10,697 nt of DNA from Pseudomonadota bacterium (GCA_023410295.1 JAEYPY010000151.1:1-10697), one strand, 5' to 3'. Positions 1 through 6,522 are shown, counted from the first letter of the stretch. Notes: a model not told the origin generated them from the letters alone. Numbers and translations are program-made.

Positions 1-1259
1 GGGGGTGAGCTGAGCTCCAACAGATAAAGCTGGCGCCCCACCTGCCCTTGCAATTCCGGAAACTCACCCACCGTTTCCGTCACCAGATCCATCTTGCAGA
101 GTTCGGCCGCGTGCTCGACCAGCGCGCGGTCCGCGCCCGTCACCGCGCAAAGCTCAACCGCCAGCGCCTTCACGCGCTCAACCTTGTCCCACACCGAGCC
201 GAGCTTCTGGTGAAACACGATCTGCTTCAGCTTATCGCGCCGCGCTTCGGTGAAGAGCGGCGTTTTCTTGTCGGCGTCCCAGAAGAAGCGCGCATCGTTC
301 AGCCGCGCTGACAGCACGCGCGCATTGCCCGCAGCAATCGCCTTGCCGCCATCCTTGGCTTCGACATTCGCCACCGCGATGAAGTGCGGTGCGAGTTTCC
401 CAGTCTTGGGATCGCGCACGGCGAAATATTTCTGGTGCGTGCGCATCGAAAGCCGGATCACTTCGCCCGGGAGATCGAGGAACGCGGGATCCATGTCGCC
501 GAAAATGATGCGCGGCCATTCGACGAGGCCGACCACCTCTTCCAGCAGCCCCTCATCGCGCACCCACTCAAGCCCGCGCGAGGCGCATTCCTCTTCGCAG
601 CCGAGCTCGATGTAATGGCGCCGATGCGCGCGCATCGGATTGACCTTTGCGCTACGGAGATCGCCGTCCCACTTCTCGAAGCTCGTCACCGTGATCGGCG
701 CCGGATCGTGGAAGCGGTGTCCCCACGTCTTCGCTTCGCTCGCCACGCCGGCGACATCGATCTTCACGTGGCGCTTGTCGAACGTGCAGCAGATATTGTG
801 CAGCGGCCGCACCCATTGAAGGTCGCTCTCGCCCGAGCGCATCGATTTCGGCCACGGGAAGCTATTGATCACCTCGGGCAGCGCTTCCTGCACGATCTCC
901 GGCGTCGCCCGCCCGGCGCGTTCGATGCGCGCCACATAAAACGCGCCCTTCTTGTCCTCGACGATCTCAGCTTCATCGATCGACTTGAGCCCCGCGCTTT
1001 TCAGGAAGCCCTGGATCGCCTGCTCCGGCGCGCCGACGCGCGGGCCTTTGCGCTCTTCGTTCACATCGGCCGCCTTCTCGGGGCAATCCTCGATGCAGAG
1101 ACCGAGCCGCCGCGGCGTCGAAAACGTCTCGACGCTCTCAAACTTGAGCCCGCGCGCCTTGAGCTTCTCGCCCATGAGCCGCGCCAGATCCTCCTCCGCC
1201 CGCTTCTGCATGCGCGCCGGAATTTCTTCGGAGAAAAGTTCGATGAAGAGCTGAGGCAT
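1..1259 (-). CDS. glyS: Glycyl-tRNA synthetase beta subunit, 3' end cut by window edge
   Basis: Beta subunit of the alpha2-beta2 bacterial glycyl-tRNA synthetase, a cytoplasmic enzyme; the beta chain supplies most tRNA recognition. The reverse strand reads without a stop from an ATG at 1259 to the window edge, giving 419 residues of a family usually near 700. Recognisable family blocks are the N-terminal MPQLFIELFSEEIPARMQ, RTHQKYFAVRD near residue 285, ARLNDARFFWDAD, and KMDLVTETVGEFPELQG close to the edge. The start is fixed by the junction with glyQ: the glyQ stop TAA and this ATG share one base (TAATG), the usual sign of coupled translation of two subunits needed in equal amounts. The frame is intact over the visible part. 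Function is established for the family; identity is very secure. Confidence 0.96.
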   Translation of the reverse strand, partial: MPQLFIELFSEEIPARMQKRAEEDLARLMGEKLKARGLKFESVETFSTPRRLGLCIEDCPEKAADVNEERKGPRVGAPEQAIQGFLKSAGLKSIDEAEIVEDKKGAFYVARIERAGRATPEIVQEALPEVINSFPWPKSMRSGESDLQWVRPLHNICCTFDKRHVKIDVAGVASEAKTWGHRFHDPAPITVTSFEKWDGDLRSAKVNPMRAHRRHYIELGCEEECASRGLEWVRDEGLLEEVVGLVEWPRIIFGDMDPAFLDLPGEVIRLSMRTHQKYFAVRDPKTGKLAPHFIAVANVEAKDGGKAIAAGNARVLSARLNDARFFWDADKKTPLFTEARRDKLKQIVFHQKLGSVWDKVERVKALAVELCAVTGADRALVEHAAELCKMDLVTETVGEFPELQGQVGRQLYLLELSSP

Positions 1260-2137
1260 TAGCTTTGGCTCTCCGCCCATTGCTCCGCACAGCCCTTCGC
1301 CAGCTCGCGCACGCGCGCGATGAAGCTTTGGCGTTCCGTGGGCGACACAACGCCCCGCGCATCGAGCAGATTGAACAAGTGCGACGCTTTCAGCGTGTAG
1401 TCGAACGCGGGCAGCACACAGTTGGCTTCCAGCAGCCGCTTGGCCTGCGTTTCCGCATCGCCGAACCAACGCAGCACCATTTCGCTGTCGCTGAGTTCAA
1501 AATTAAAGCGCGATTGCTGGCGCTCGTTTTCCAGAAACACGTCGCCGTACGTCAACGGGTAAGGCGAGTCCGGATCGTTGAACGGCAGATCGAACACGCG
1601 ATCGACGCCGAACACGTACATGGCCAGTCGCTCGAGCCCATATGTCAGCTCGCCGCTGACCGGGCGCACGTCCAGGCCGCCGACTTGCTGGAAGTAAGTG
1701 TACTGCGAGACCTCCATGCCATCGCACCACACTTCCCAGCCAAGCCCCCAGGCGCCGACCGTCGGGTTCTCCCAATCGTCCTCGACGAAGCGGATGTCGT
1801 GCAGCAACGGATCGATGCCGATCGCCGCCAGCGAGTTCAGATAGAGCTGCTGCAGGTCCGGCGGGTTCGGCTTCAGGATCACCTGGAACTGGTAATAGTG
1901 CTGCAGCCGGTTCGGGTTCTCGCCGTAGCGACCGTCCTTCGGTCGGCGCGAGGGCTGCACATAAGCCGCGCGCCAGGGCTTGGGCCCAAGCGCACGCAAG
2001 GTTGTCGCTGGGTGAAGCGTGCCGGCGCCGACTTGCTCGTCGTACGGCTGCAAAATCGCGCAGCCCTGCTCGGCCCAATAATTCTGGAGCGTCAGGATCA
2101 CGTCCTGGAAGCAGCGCGGGGTCGCATTGGCGGGCAT
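1259..2137 (-). CDS. glyQ: Glycyl-tRNA synthetase alpha subunit
   Basis: Catalytic alpha subunit (292 aa; E. coli GlyQ is 303) of the heterotetrameric class II glycyl-tRNA synthetase, which activates glycine with ATP and charges tRNA-Gly together with GlyS. Visible hallmarks: the class II motif 2 region at residues 64-90 (RRPKDGRYGENPNRLQHYYQ), the glycine-pocket block at 134-150 (WEVWCDGMEVSQYTYFQ) and motif 3 with its arginine in GELTYGLERL (162-171). The protein begins near CFQDVILTLQNYW, as expected for the family, so the ATG at 2137 fits, although no clear Shine-Dalgarno precedes it. It lies 38 bases after the hydrolase gene on the same strand and overlaps glyS. The short gap holds no obvious terminator, so read-through from the upstream regulator genes is possible; a separate promoter inside the hydrolase gene cannot be excluded. 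Confidence 0.97.
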   Translation of the reverse strand: MPANATPRCFQDVILTLQNYWAEQGCAILQPYDEQVGAGTLHPATTLRALGPKPWRAAYVQPSRRPKDGRYGENPNRLQHYYQFQVILKPNPPDLQQLYLNSLAAIGIDPLLHDIRFVEDDWENPTVGAWGLGWEVWCDGMEVSQYTYFQQVGGLDVRPVSGELTYGLERLAMYVFGVDRVFDLPFNDPDSPYPLTYGDVFLENERQQSRFNFELSDSEMVLRWFGDAETQAKRLLEANCVLPAFDYTLKASHLFNLLDARGVVSPTERQSFIARVRELAKGCAEQWAESQS

Positions 2138-2175
2138 GGCGGACGCCTAACGGCGCCCGCCCGCCCTTTCAAGCG

Positions 2176-3081
2176 CTAGCGCAGAAACTCCTCCACCGCC
2201 GCCGCAAACGCAGCCGGATTGTCCAGCTGGAGGAAGTGGAAGGCGTTATCGACCTTGACCAGGCGCTTGTTCGGCAACGCCGCGTACTGGGCCGCGTAGA
2301 GCCCGGTGACCGCTGCTTCGGGCATCATCGCCGGATCGTAGGCGTAAACGATGGTGACGGGCGTTTGGATCGAGGCCAGGTCAGGGCGCAAGTCCGTGGT
2401 CATGACGTCATACATCGCGCGGGCGACGACGGAACGGTCCGAGTTCAGCGACCATTGCACGACCGGGGCGCGTTCGCCCTCGGTGCGCACCATGCGCGCC
2501 ATGGTGGCGTTCTGCAACGCTGCGAATTGCTCGTCGCTCATGCCCAGCATCTGATCGCGCGAGCCTGCCGCAGCGGGCGCGATCGAGTCCGCCGTGGCGT
2601 TAGGATCGATCAGCACGGAGAAGAACGGCAGCGAGTCGACGCTCATGACGCGGCCGACGCTTTCCGGATGGGCGCGCGCCAACATCAGCGCCGTGAAGCC
2701 GCCGAGCGAATGACCGATGACGGCCGGGCGCTCGATGTGGTTGTGCTGGATATAGCGCGCAAGTTCTTCCATCAGCGGCCGAACGACCGGGCCTTCGGCG
2801 TTCCCGCCAGCGGGCTGACCGGCGAAGCCGGCAACTTGAATTGCGTGCACGCGGTACCGATCGTCGAGTTGGTCGACCGTCGCGTCCCAGACATCGCGAC
2901 TCGAAGCCAGCCCCGGAATGAGGATGACATCCGGCCCTTCCCCGCTGATTTCAACGCTGAAACGCGTCGGCGTGAAGAGTGTCGCTTCCCGCGTTGGTTC
3001 GGGCGCTTCCGGCGTACTGGCGCAAGCAATGAGTGCGCCGAGCGCGGCCAGCGCAAAGGCTTTACGTGTGATGCTGAGCAT
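2176..3081 (-). CDS. Lipoprotein alpha/beta hydrolase
   Basis: Predicted alpha/beta-hydrolase-fold enzyme anchored as a lipoprotein in the envelope. With the start chosen here (301 aa), residues 1-20 form a lipoprotein signal: a positive MLSITRK head, a hydrophobic core and the lipobox LIAC with the lipidated cysteine at 20, followed by a Pro/Glu/Thr-rich linker. The nucleophile elbow is GHSLGG with Ser125. Asp249 (VYAYD) and His282 (NAFHF) complete the likely triad, and ILIPGLAS (53-60) supplies the oxyanion-hole loop. Substrate is not predictable; such proteins include esterases, lipases and lactonases. An ATG at 3102 would add seven residues, but the one at 3081 has a good ribosome site and gives the cleaner signal peptide. 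It is 27 bases after the XRE gene and 38 before glyQ on the same strand, so it probably belongs to their transcript. Confidence 0.85.
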   Translation of the reverse strand: MLSITRKAFALAALGALIACASTPEAPEPTREATLFTPTRFSVEISGEGPDVILIPGLASSRDVWDATVDQLDDRYRVHAIQVAGFAGQPAGGNAEGPVVRPLMEELARYIQHNHIERPAVIGHSLGGFTALMLARAHPESVGRVMSVDSLPFFSVLIDPNATADSIAPAAAGSRDQMLGMSDEQFAALQNATMARMVRTEGERAPVVQWSLNSDRSVVARAMYDVMTTDLRPDLASIQTPVTIVYAYDPAMMPEAAVTGLYAAQYAALPNKRLVKVDNAFHFLQLDNPAAFAAAVEEFLR

Positions 3082-3087
3082 GTGTTT

Positions 3088-3093
3088 CCCCTT
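3088..3093 (-). promoter_or_regulatory. Ribosome binding site choosing the hydrolase start
   Basis: AAGGGG on the minus strand lies six bases before the ATG at 3081. Nothing comparable precedes the in-frame ATG at 3102, so this site favours the shorter protein with its standard lipoprotein signal. Confidence 0.6.
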
Positions 3094-3108
3094 GAATTTC
3101 ATGCGCGC

Positions 3109-3321
3109 TTATTGCGCGGCTTCGACATTTTCTTCGGCGCTGAAGATCTGTTCGATCGAGAGGCCGAAGACGGCGGCGATCTTGAAGGCGAGCGGCAGCG
3201 AGGGATCGTATTTGCCCGTCTCGATCGCATTCACGCTCTGGCGTGAGACGTCGAGCCGCTCGGCGAGATCGGCCTGGCTCCAGTTGCGCTCGGCGCGCAG
3301 GACCTTGAGGCGGTTTCTCAT
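3109..3321 (-). CDS. Small XRE-family DNA-binding regulator
   Basis: A 70-residue single-domain helix-turn-helix protein of the Cro/CI (HTH_3) type. It starts MRNRLKVLRAERNWSQADLA, which is the classic first helix pair (helix 2 about 16-23). The recognition helix lies in SRQSVNAIE (26-34), followed by TGKYDPSLPLAFKIAAVFG and the short tail EQIFSAEE. There is no sensor domain. The same frame stays open upstream, but those codons lie inside the membrane-protein gene, and the ATG at 3321 overlaps that gene's stop in an ATGA junction, so I take 3321. Small regulators like this often sit next to a membrane protein of the kind found here. My inference is that it autoregulates through the palindromes at 3858-3930 and that the membrane partner modulates it. 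The identity of the fold is secure; targets are unproven. Confidence 0.9.
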   Translation of the reverse strand: MRNRLKVLRAERNWSQADLAERLDVSRQSVNAIETGKYDPSLPLAFKIAAVFGLSIEQIFSAEENVEAAQ

Positions 3322-3728
3322 TTGTAGCGCCACCGGATGACGCACGCCGCAAGGCCCCAAAAGCCAACCAGCGCCGGGAAGACCCAGATCAGCGGCAAAT
3401 GTGGGAAGTCGGCCCATTCTTCGAGGAAGCCGTAGGCGAAAGAGCCGAAGCCGACGATCGCCGCCGAGACCATGATCGCTTCCATCTGAATGCGACGCTG
3501 AAATTCATCGATCGCGTTCACGAACGTCATGTACGCGCGGAGGATCAGCAACGCAGGAACGAGCGGCGCGAGCGCGATGCAGATCACGGCCCATTGCGGC
3601 AGTTCAAGTCGCGAGATCGCGTAGCCGCCGGCGATGACCACCGATGTGTAAAGCACAAAGGCGACGCTCATTTCGCGCGTGTAGCGCTTGCGCGCCCGCT
3701 TGGCGGTTTCGGAGGTTTCGCGGCTCAT
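3318..3728 (-). CDS. Four-helix inner membrane protein paired with the XRE regulator
   Basis: A 136-residue protein with a basic, charged N-terminus (ETAKRARKRYTRE) and four predicted membrane segments at about 20-38, 46-66, 83-100 and 112-132. The loop between helices 2 and 3 carries FVNAIDEFQRRIQMEA, a motif I recognise from small uncharacterised bacterial membrane proteins encoded beside small XRE regulators. No catalytic residues are apparent and the function is unknown. I chose the ATG at 3728 because GGAGG (3736-3740) sits seven bases upstream; a longer frame to 3842 would add a Gly/Arg-rich stretch that is really the microprotein gene read in the wrong frame. Its stop overlaps the XRE start by four bases and its start overlaps the microprotein stop by four bases, so the three are probably translated in a coupled way. 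A role as signal input or anchor for the XRE protein is inference from gene order. Confidence 0.82.
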   Translation of the reverse strand: MSRETSETAKRARKRYTREMSVAFVLYTSVVIAGGYAISRLELPQWAVICIALAPLVPALLILRAYMTFVNAIDEFQRRIQMEAIMVSAAIVGFGSFAYGFLEEWADFPHLPLIWVFPALVGFWGLAACVIRWRYK

Positions 3729-3850
3729 CGCGCCGCCTCCACCCGCGCGGCGTCCAGCGCCCGGCTCTGGTGCGTCCCGACCGAGATCGCCACCACCACC
3801 GCGATGGCGACCGCCACCCACATCCCAAAGCCCTTCCGGCAAACCATCAT
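3725..3850 (-). CDS. 41-residue single-helix membrane microprotein
   Basis: A short frame that I translated by hand on the minus strand: MMVCRKGFGMW, then a hydrophobic core VAVAIAVVVAISVG (12-25), then a polar tail ending RALDAARVEAAR. This has the shape of one membrane helix with a basic cytoplasmic head. Support for its being real: a GGAG ribosome site (3856-3859) five bases before the ATG, an exact ATGA overlap with the next gene, and its position as first gene of the unit. A tandem ATG at 3847 is an alternative start. The Val-rich core comes partly from a run of GTG codons, so a chance frame in GC-rich DNA remains possible. I do not recognise a family. If real, it may be a regulatory partner of the four-helix protein encoded next to it. 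Confidence 0.5.
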   Translation of the reverse strand: MMVCRKGFGMWVAVAIAVVVAISVGTHQSRALDAARVEAAR

Positions 3851-3857
3851 TGACTCT

Positions 3858-3930
3858 CCATCAAGCGACCTTGTCCGCTTGTCTGGTTTACTTGACAGGG
3901 TGCCCGGCTCTTGTCAAGCGCTCTTTACAA
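3858..3930. promoter_or_regulatory. Cluster of three operator-like palindromes in a divergent promoter region
   Basis: Three 20-base elements share the layout AAG-N4-CTT with outer TTGT/ACAA arms. The best is at 3911-3930 (TTGTcAAG, cgct, CTTtACAA; 16 of 20 positions symmetric). A partial copy at 3879-3898 keeps TTGTC and CTTGACA arms around ttta. A third at 3858-3877 keeps TCAAG, cgac, CTTGT and runs into the ribosome site of the microprotein gene. Centres are 21 and 32 bases apart, close to two and three helical turns, so proteins bound there would face the same side. TTGACA hexamers occur on both strands (3892-3897 plus, 3912-3917 minus), but neither has a convincing -10 partner. The natural candidate ligand is the XRE regulator encoded just downstream. 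Symmetry is seen; the regulator assignment is inferred. Confidence 0.5.
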
Positions 3931-3976
3931 AAAGACGGGTGAGCTTGCCGTTTGCGCACCGCAACGAATCCGGTCC

Positions 3977-4561
3977 ATGTTCGCGCGCATGGGGATTTGT
4001 GGGATCGACGAGGCGGGGCGCGGGCCCCTGGCTGGGCCGGTGGTGGCCGCGGCGGTGATCCTGCCTGCCAAAGGGCGGCCGAAGGGGCTCGACGATTCCA
4101 AGCAACTGACCGCCGAGGCGCGCGAAGATCTGGCCGAGAAAATTCGCAAGGTCGGCATCGTCGCTGTTGGCGTCGCCAGCGTCGATGAGATCGACACGCT
4201 CAATATCCTGCGCGCCTCTCACCTGGCTATGCGGCGCGCCTTCGACGCTCTCCCCGAAAGGCCAATCGCAGCGCTGGTGGACGGCAACATGTCGCCCGAT
4301 CTGCCTTGCCCGGTGGAATGGGTGATCGACGGCGATGTGATCGTGCCGCTGGTCTCGGCCGCTTCGATTATCGCCAAGGTCGAACGCGACCGGATGATGA
4401 GCGAACTTTGCGCGCAATACCCTGGCTACGCCTTCGCCAAGCACAAGGGCTATTCAACGCCCGAACATCAGGAGGCGCTGAAGCGGCTGGGCCCATGCGC
4501 CATCCACCGCCGCAGCTTCCGGCCGGTGCAGCTGGCGATGGAGATGCGGCTCGCCGGCTAG
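3977..4561 (+). CDS. rnhB: Ribonuclease HII
   Basis: Cytoplasmic endonuclease that cuts the RNA strand of RNA/DNA hybrids and starts removal of single ribonucleotides from DNA. The 194-residue protein opens with the RNase HII signature GICGIDEAGRGPLAGPVVAA; Asp11 and Glu12 are the first metal ligands, Asp102 (ALVDGN) the third and Asp138 in AKVERDR the probable fourth. LDDSKQLT (38-45) and YPGYAFAKHKGYST (148-161) are also typical. Length is normal (about 200). I chose the ATG at 3977; the frame is open back to a TTG at 3911, but that codon lies inside the operator palindrome and would add residues foreign to the family. ATG 3989 is also possible. No clear ribosome site precedes either. It is divergent from the XRE unit and followed after 43 bases by a membrane protein gene, then ccrM; I recall rnhB near ccrM in other alphaproteobacteria. 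Confidence 0.95.
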   Translation: MFARMGICGIDEAGRGPLAGPVVAAAVILPAKGRPKGLDDSKQLTAEAREDLAEKIRKVGIVAVGVASVDEIDTLNILRASHLAMRRAFDALPERPIAALVDGNMSPDLPCPVEWVIDGDVIVPLVSAASIIAKVERDRMMSELCAQYPGYAFAKHKGYSTPEHQEALKRLGPCAIHRRSFRPVQLAMEMRLAG

Positions 4562-4604
4562 GCGCGCCGTTTACGCGCGGCGTCCCCGCCTCTAGTTTGC
4601 GCCA

Positions 4605-5372
4605 ATGACTTCTCCATTGAACACCGACGCCGGCGACATTTCCGTCCGCAAGATTTGGATTGTCTGCCTTACGCTCTACGCCATCTTCATGGCGTCGGCG
4701 CTGGCGCTGCCGCACGAAGCATTGTGGGCAGGTTCAGCGCGCACGCCCGTCACCGGCGAAGCCAACTGGGAGCACGGGCTCGCGGAAACGACGCAGAACA
4801 TTTTCCTCGCCATCGCGCTTGTGATGTCGGCGATCATGTTCGCGCGCGCCAACACGCTTTGGCTGCGCATCTGGTTGGGCGTTGTATTTCTCGGCGTGCT
4901 CTATCTGCTCGGCGAAGAGACAAGCTGGGGCCAGCACTATTTCCGTTGGGGCGCGGACGGCTGGTTCCTAGAGAACAACGACCAGCAGGAAACCAATCTG
5001 CACAACACTTCGGCGCTGTTCGATCAGCTGCCGCGCAACCTGCTTTATCTCGGCATGGTGCTCGGCGGGATCGTGCACCCGCTGGTGAAGCTCTGGCGCA
5101 AGGGCCGGGGCATCATCGACAATCCGTGGTGGTGGGCGCCGACGCTCGCGTGCCTGCCGCCCGTGATTTTCGCCTTCCTCTCCGGCGCGCCCAAGGCGCT
5201 CGACAAGCTCTTCCAGACCATCGGCGTCGAAGCTTGGGCGGAGGGCTTCAGGCTGGAGACCTTCATCGGCCGCGCCAGCGAGATGGAGGAGTGCTTCATG
5301 TACTTCTTTTTCGTGGTCTACCTGCTGTCACTCGGCCGGCGGCTGAAGTTTCGCAGCGCAAATCATGGTTAA
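4605..5372 (+). CDS. Conserved six-helix membrane protein of unknown function
   Basis: A 255-residue inner-membrane protein with predicted helices near 17-35, 64-82, 86-104, 146-164, 177-194 and 231-245. Two polar blocks stand out between helices 3 and 4: GEETSWGQHYF (103-113) and ENNDQQETNLHN (123-134). A third acidic block, SEMEEC (225-230), precedes the last helix. I recognise the pairing of an EExSWGQ block with an ExNLHN block from uncharacterised membrane proteins of many bacteria; clustered Glu, His and Gln at one membrane face could bind metal or form an active site, but this is inference. No ribosome site is obvious before the ATG at 4605. It follows rnhB by 43 bases and precedes ccrM by 63; its stop codon overlaps a TTAAC that may be part of the ccrM promoter. 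I cannot name a function. Confidence 0.82.
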   Translation: MTSPLNTDAGDISVRKIWIVCLTLYAIFMASALALPHEALWAGSARTPVTGEANWEHGLAETTQNIFLAIALVMSAIMFARANTLWLRIWLGVVFLGVLYLLGEETSWGQHYFRWGADGWFLENNDQQETNLHNTSALFDQLPRNLLYLGMVLGGIVHPLVKLWRKGRGIIDNPWWWAPTLACLPPVIFAFLSGAPKALDKLFQTIGVEAWAEGFRLETFIGRASEMEECFMYFFFVVYLLSLGRRLKFRSANHG

Positions 5373-5420
5373 CGGCGCGCGGACTCTTGATTCGGGAGTC
5401 CGGTCAAGGGAGAATCCCTT
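5369..5420 (+). promoter_or_regulatory. ccrM leader with four GANTC sites, two hairpins and a CtrA-like half site
   Basis: GANTC, the site CcrM methylates, occurs four times here: GACTC 5382-5386, GATTC 5389-5393, GAGTC 5396-5400 and GAATC 5412-5416, one with each central base. The first and third form the arms of a 7-base stem (CGGACTC / GAGTCCG) with the second in the loop. The fourth lies in a second hairpin (AAGGGA, loop GAA, TCCCTT; 5406-5420). TTAAC at 5369-5373 matches one half of the CtrA site TTAA-N7-TTAA; the other half reads GCAA. In Caulobacter the ccrM gene is activated by CtrA and its leader carries GANTC sites linked to shut-off by full methylation, so a similar circuit is likely. 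The ribosome site GGGGG (5427-5431) lies just beyond the hairpins. Confidence 0.55.
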
Positions 5421-5435
5421 ACTCTCGGGGGACAC

Positions 5436-6518
5436 ATGGCGCGCCATTTCAAAGACAAGATCATCGAAGGCGACTGCATCGAGGAGATGAAGAAGCTCCC
5501 GGACGGCAGCGTCGATCTTGTCTTCGCCGATCCGCCCTACTTCATGCAGCTTGGCGGCGCGCTGACGCGGCCGGACCAATCGAACGTCGATGGCGTCGAC
5601 GACGAGTGGGACAAGTTCGAGGACTTCGCCGCCTATGACGCGTTCACACGCGCGTGGCTCACGGAAGCGCGCCGCGTCTTAAAGCCGAACGGCGCGATCT
5701 GGGTGATCGGCTCCTATCACAACGTCTTCCGCCTCGGCGCAGCGATGCAGGATCTCGGCTTCTGGATCCTGAACGACATCGTCTGGCGCAAGACCAACCC
5801 GATGCCGAACTTCAAAGGCACGCGCTTCACCAACGCGCACGAAACGTTGATCTGGGCGGCGCGCTCGAAGGAAGCGAAATACACCTTCCACTACGACGCG
5901 CTGAAAATGCTCAACGACGAACTGCAGATGCGTTCCGATTGGACGCTGCCGATCTGCACCGGCTCGGAGCGGCTCAAGAACCGCGACGGCCGCAAGCTGC
6001 ACTCGACGCAAAAGCCTGAAGCGCTACTGCACCGCGTCGTCCTCGCCACCACCAAGCCCGGCGAAGTGATCCTTGATCCCTTCTTCGGCACGGGCACGAC
6101 GGGCGCCGCCGCCAAGCGGCTCGGCCGCCACTATATCGGCATTGAGCGTGATCCGGATTACGCCGAAGGCGCGCGCCATCGGTTGAAGAAGGTGAAGCCG
6201 GTCTCGATCGAGGATCTGGAAATCACCAGGTCCAAGAAGGAAGAGCCGCGCGTGCCGTTCGGCCAAGTGATCGAGGCCGGTCACATTCATCCGGGCGCCT
6301 GGCTGGTCGCGCCCAACGGCAAGCGCGCGCGCGTGCGCGCCGATGGCAGCCTAGTCATGGGCGAAGCCTCCGGCTCGATCCACCGCGTCGGCGCCCTCGC
6401 CGCTAATGCGCCGGCCTGCAATGGCTGGACCTTCTGGAGCCTCGAAACCAAGCAAGGCCCGAAGCCAATTGACCTCTTCCGGCGCGAAATCCGCCGGCAG
6501 ATGGCGATGTCGGTCTAG
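5436..6518 (+). CDS. ccrM: CcrM-type cell-cycle adenine DNA methyltransferase (GANTC)
   Basis: Orphan beta-class N6-adenine methyltransferase that methylates GANTC using S-adenosylmethionine and links replication state to transcription in alphaproteobacteria. The 360 residues (Caulobacter CcrM: 358) follow the beta-class order: catalytic motif IV DPPY at 32-35, a target-recognition region (IGSYHNVFRLG, WRKTNPMPNFKGTRF, QMRSDWT), then the AdoMet motif DPFFGTGTTG at 214-223. The C-terminal domain from about 268 (EEPRVPFGQVIEAG) holds SGSIH (312-316) and ACNGWTFW (327-334). Ser314 and Trp331 there match, one residue offset, the Ser315 and Trp332 reported to help open the DNA in Caulobacter CcrM. 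No restriction gene is nearby, as expected for an orphan methylase. Unusual: DPPY is followed by FMQLGG rather than the common NLQLGG. The start has a GGGGG ribosome site four bases upstream. Confidence 0.97.
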   Translation: MARHFKDKIIEGDCIEEMKKLPDGSVDLVFADPPYFMQLGGALTRPDQSNVDGVDDEWDKFEDFAAYDAFTRAWLTEARRVLKPNGAIWVIGSYHNVFRLGAAMQDLGFWILNDIVWRKTNPMPNFKGTRFTNAHETLIWAARSKEAKYTFHYDALKMLNDELQMRSDWTLPICTGSERLKNRDGRKLHSTQKPEALLHRVVLATTKPGEVILDPFFGTGTTGAAAKRLGRHYIGIERDPDYAEGARHRLKKVKPVSIEDLEITRSKKEEPRVPFGQVIEAGHIHPGAWLVAPNGKRARVRADGSLVMGEASGSIHRVGALAANAPACNGWTFWSLETKQGPKPIDLFRREIRRQMAMSV

Positions 6519-6522
6519 AGGA

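Noticed and set aside
1..40. Possible break in GlyS, because the residues after GEFPELQG (QVGRQLYLLELSSP) differ from the common VMGRYYA type
   Set aside because: The frame stays open to the window edge and too little is visible to judge; lineage variation is the simpler explanation.
384..1262. Long plus-strand open frame of 292 codons, and similar long frames opposite glyQ and the hydrolase (1265-2179, 2002-3246)
   Set aside because: They are antisense to clear glyS, glyQ and hydrolase genes, are rich in Arg and His as expected for the wrong frame of high-GC DNA, and show no recognisable domain.
3911..3976. N-terminal extension of RNase HII from a TTG codon
   Set aside because: The extra 22 residues are outside the family fold and the codon lies within the best operator palindrome; the ATG at 3977 gives the usual length.
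4562..4604. Weak hairpin (CGCCG/CGGCG) between rnhB and the membrane protein gene
   Set aside because: Only five base pairs and no T-run; common by chance in DNA of this composition.
5436..6518. Restriction-modification system around the methyltransferase
   Set aside because: The protein is a full CcrM with its C-terminal domain, and neighbouring genes (membrane protein, Crp-type regulator) are not nucleases.
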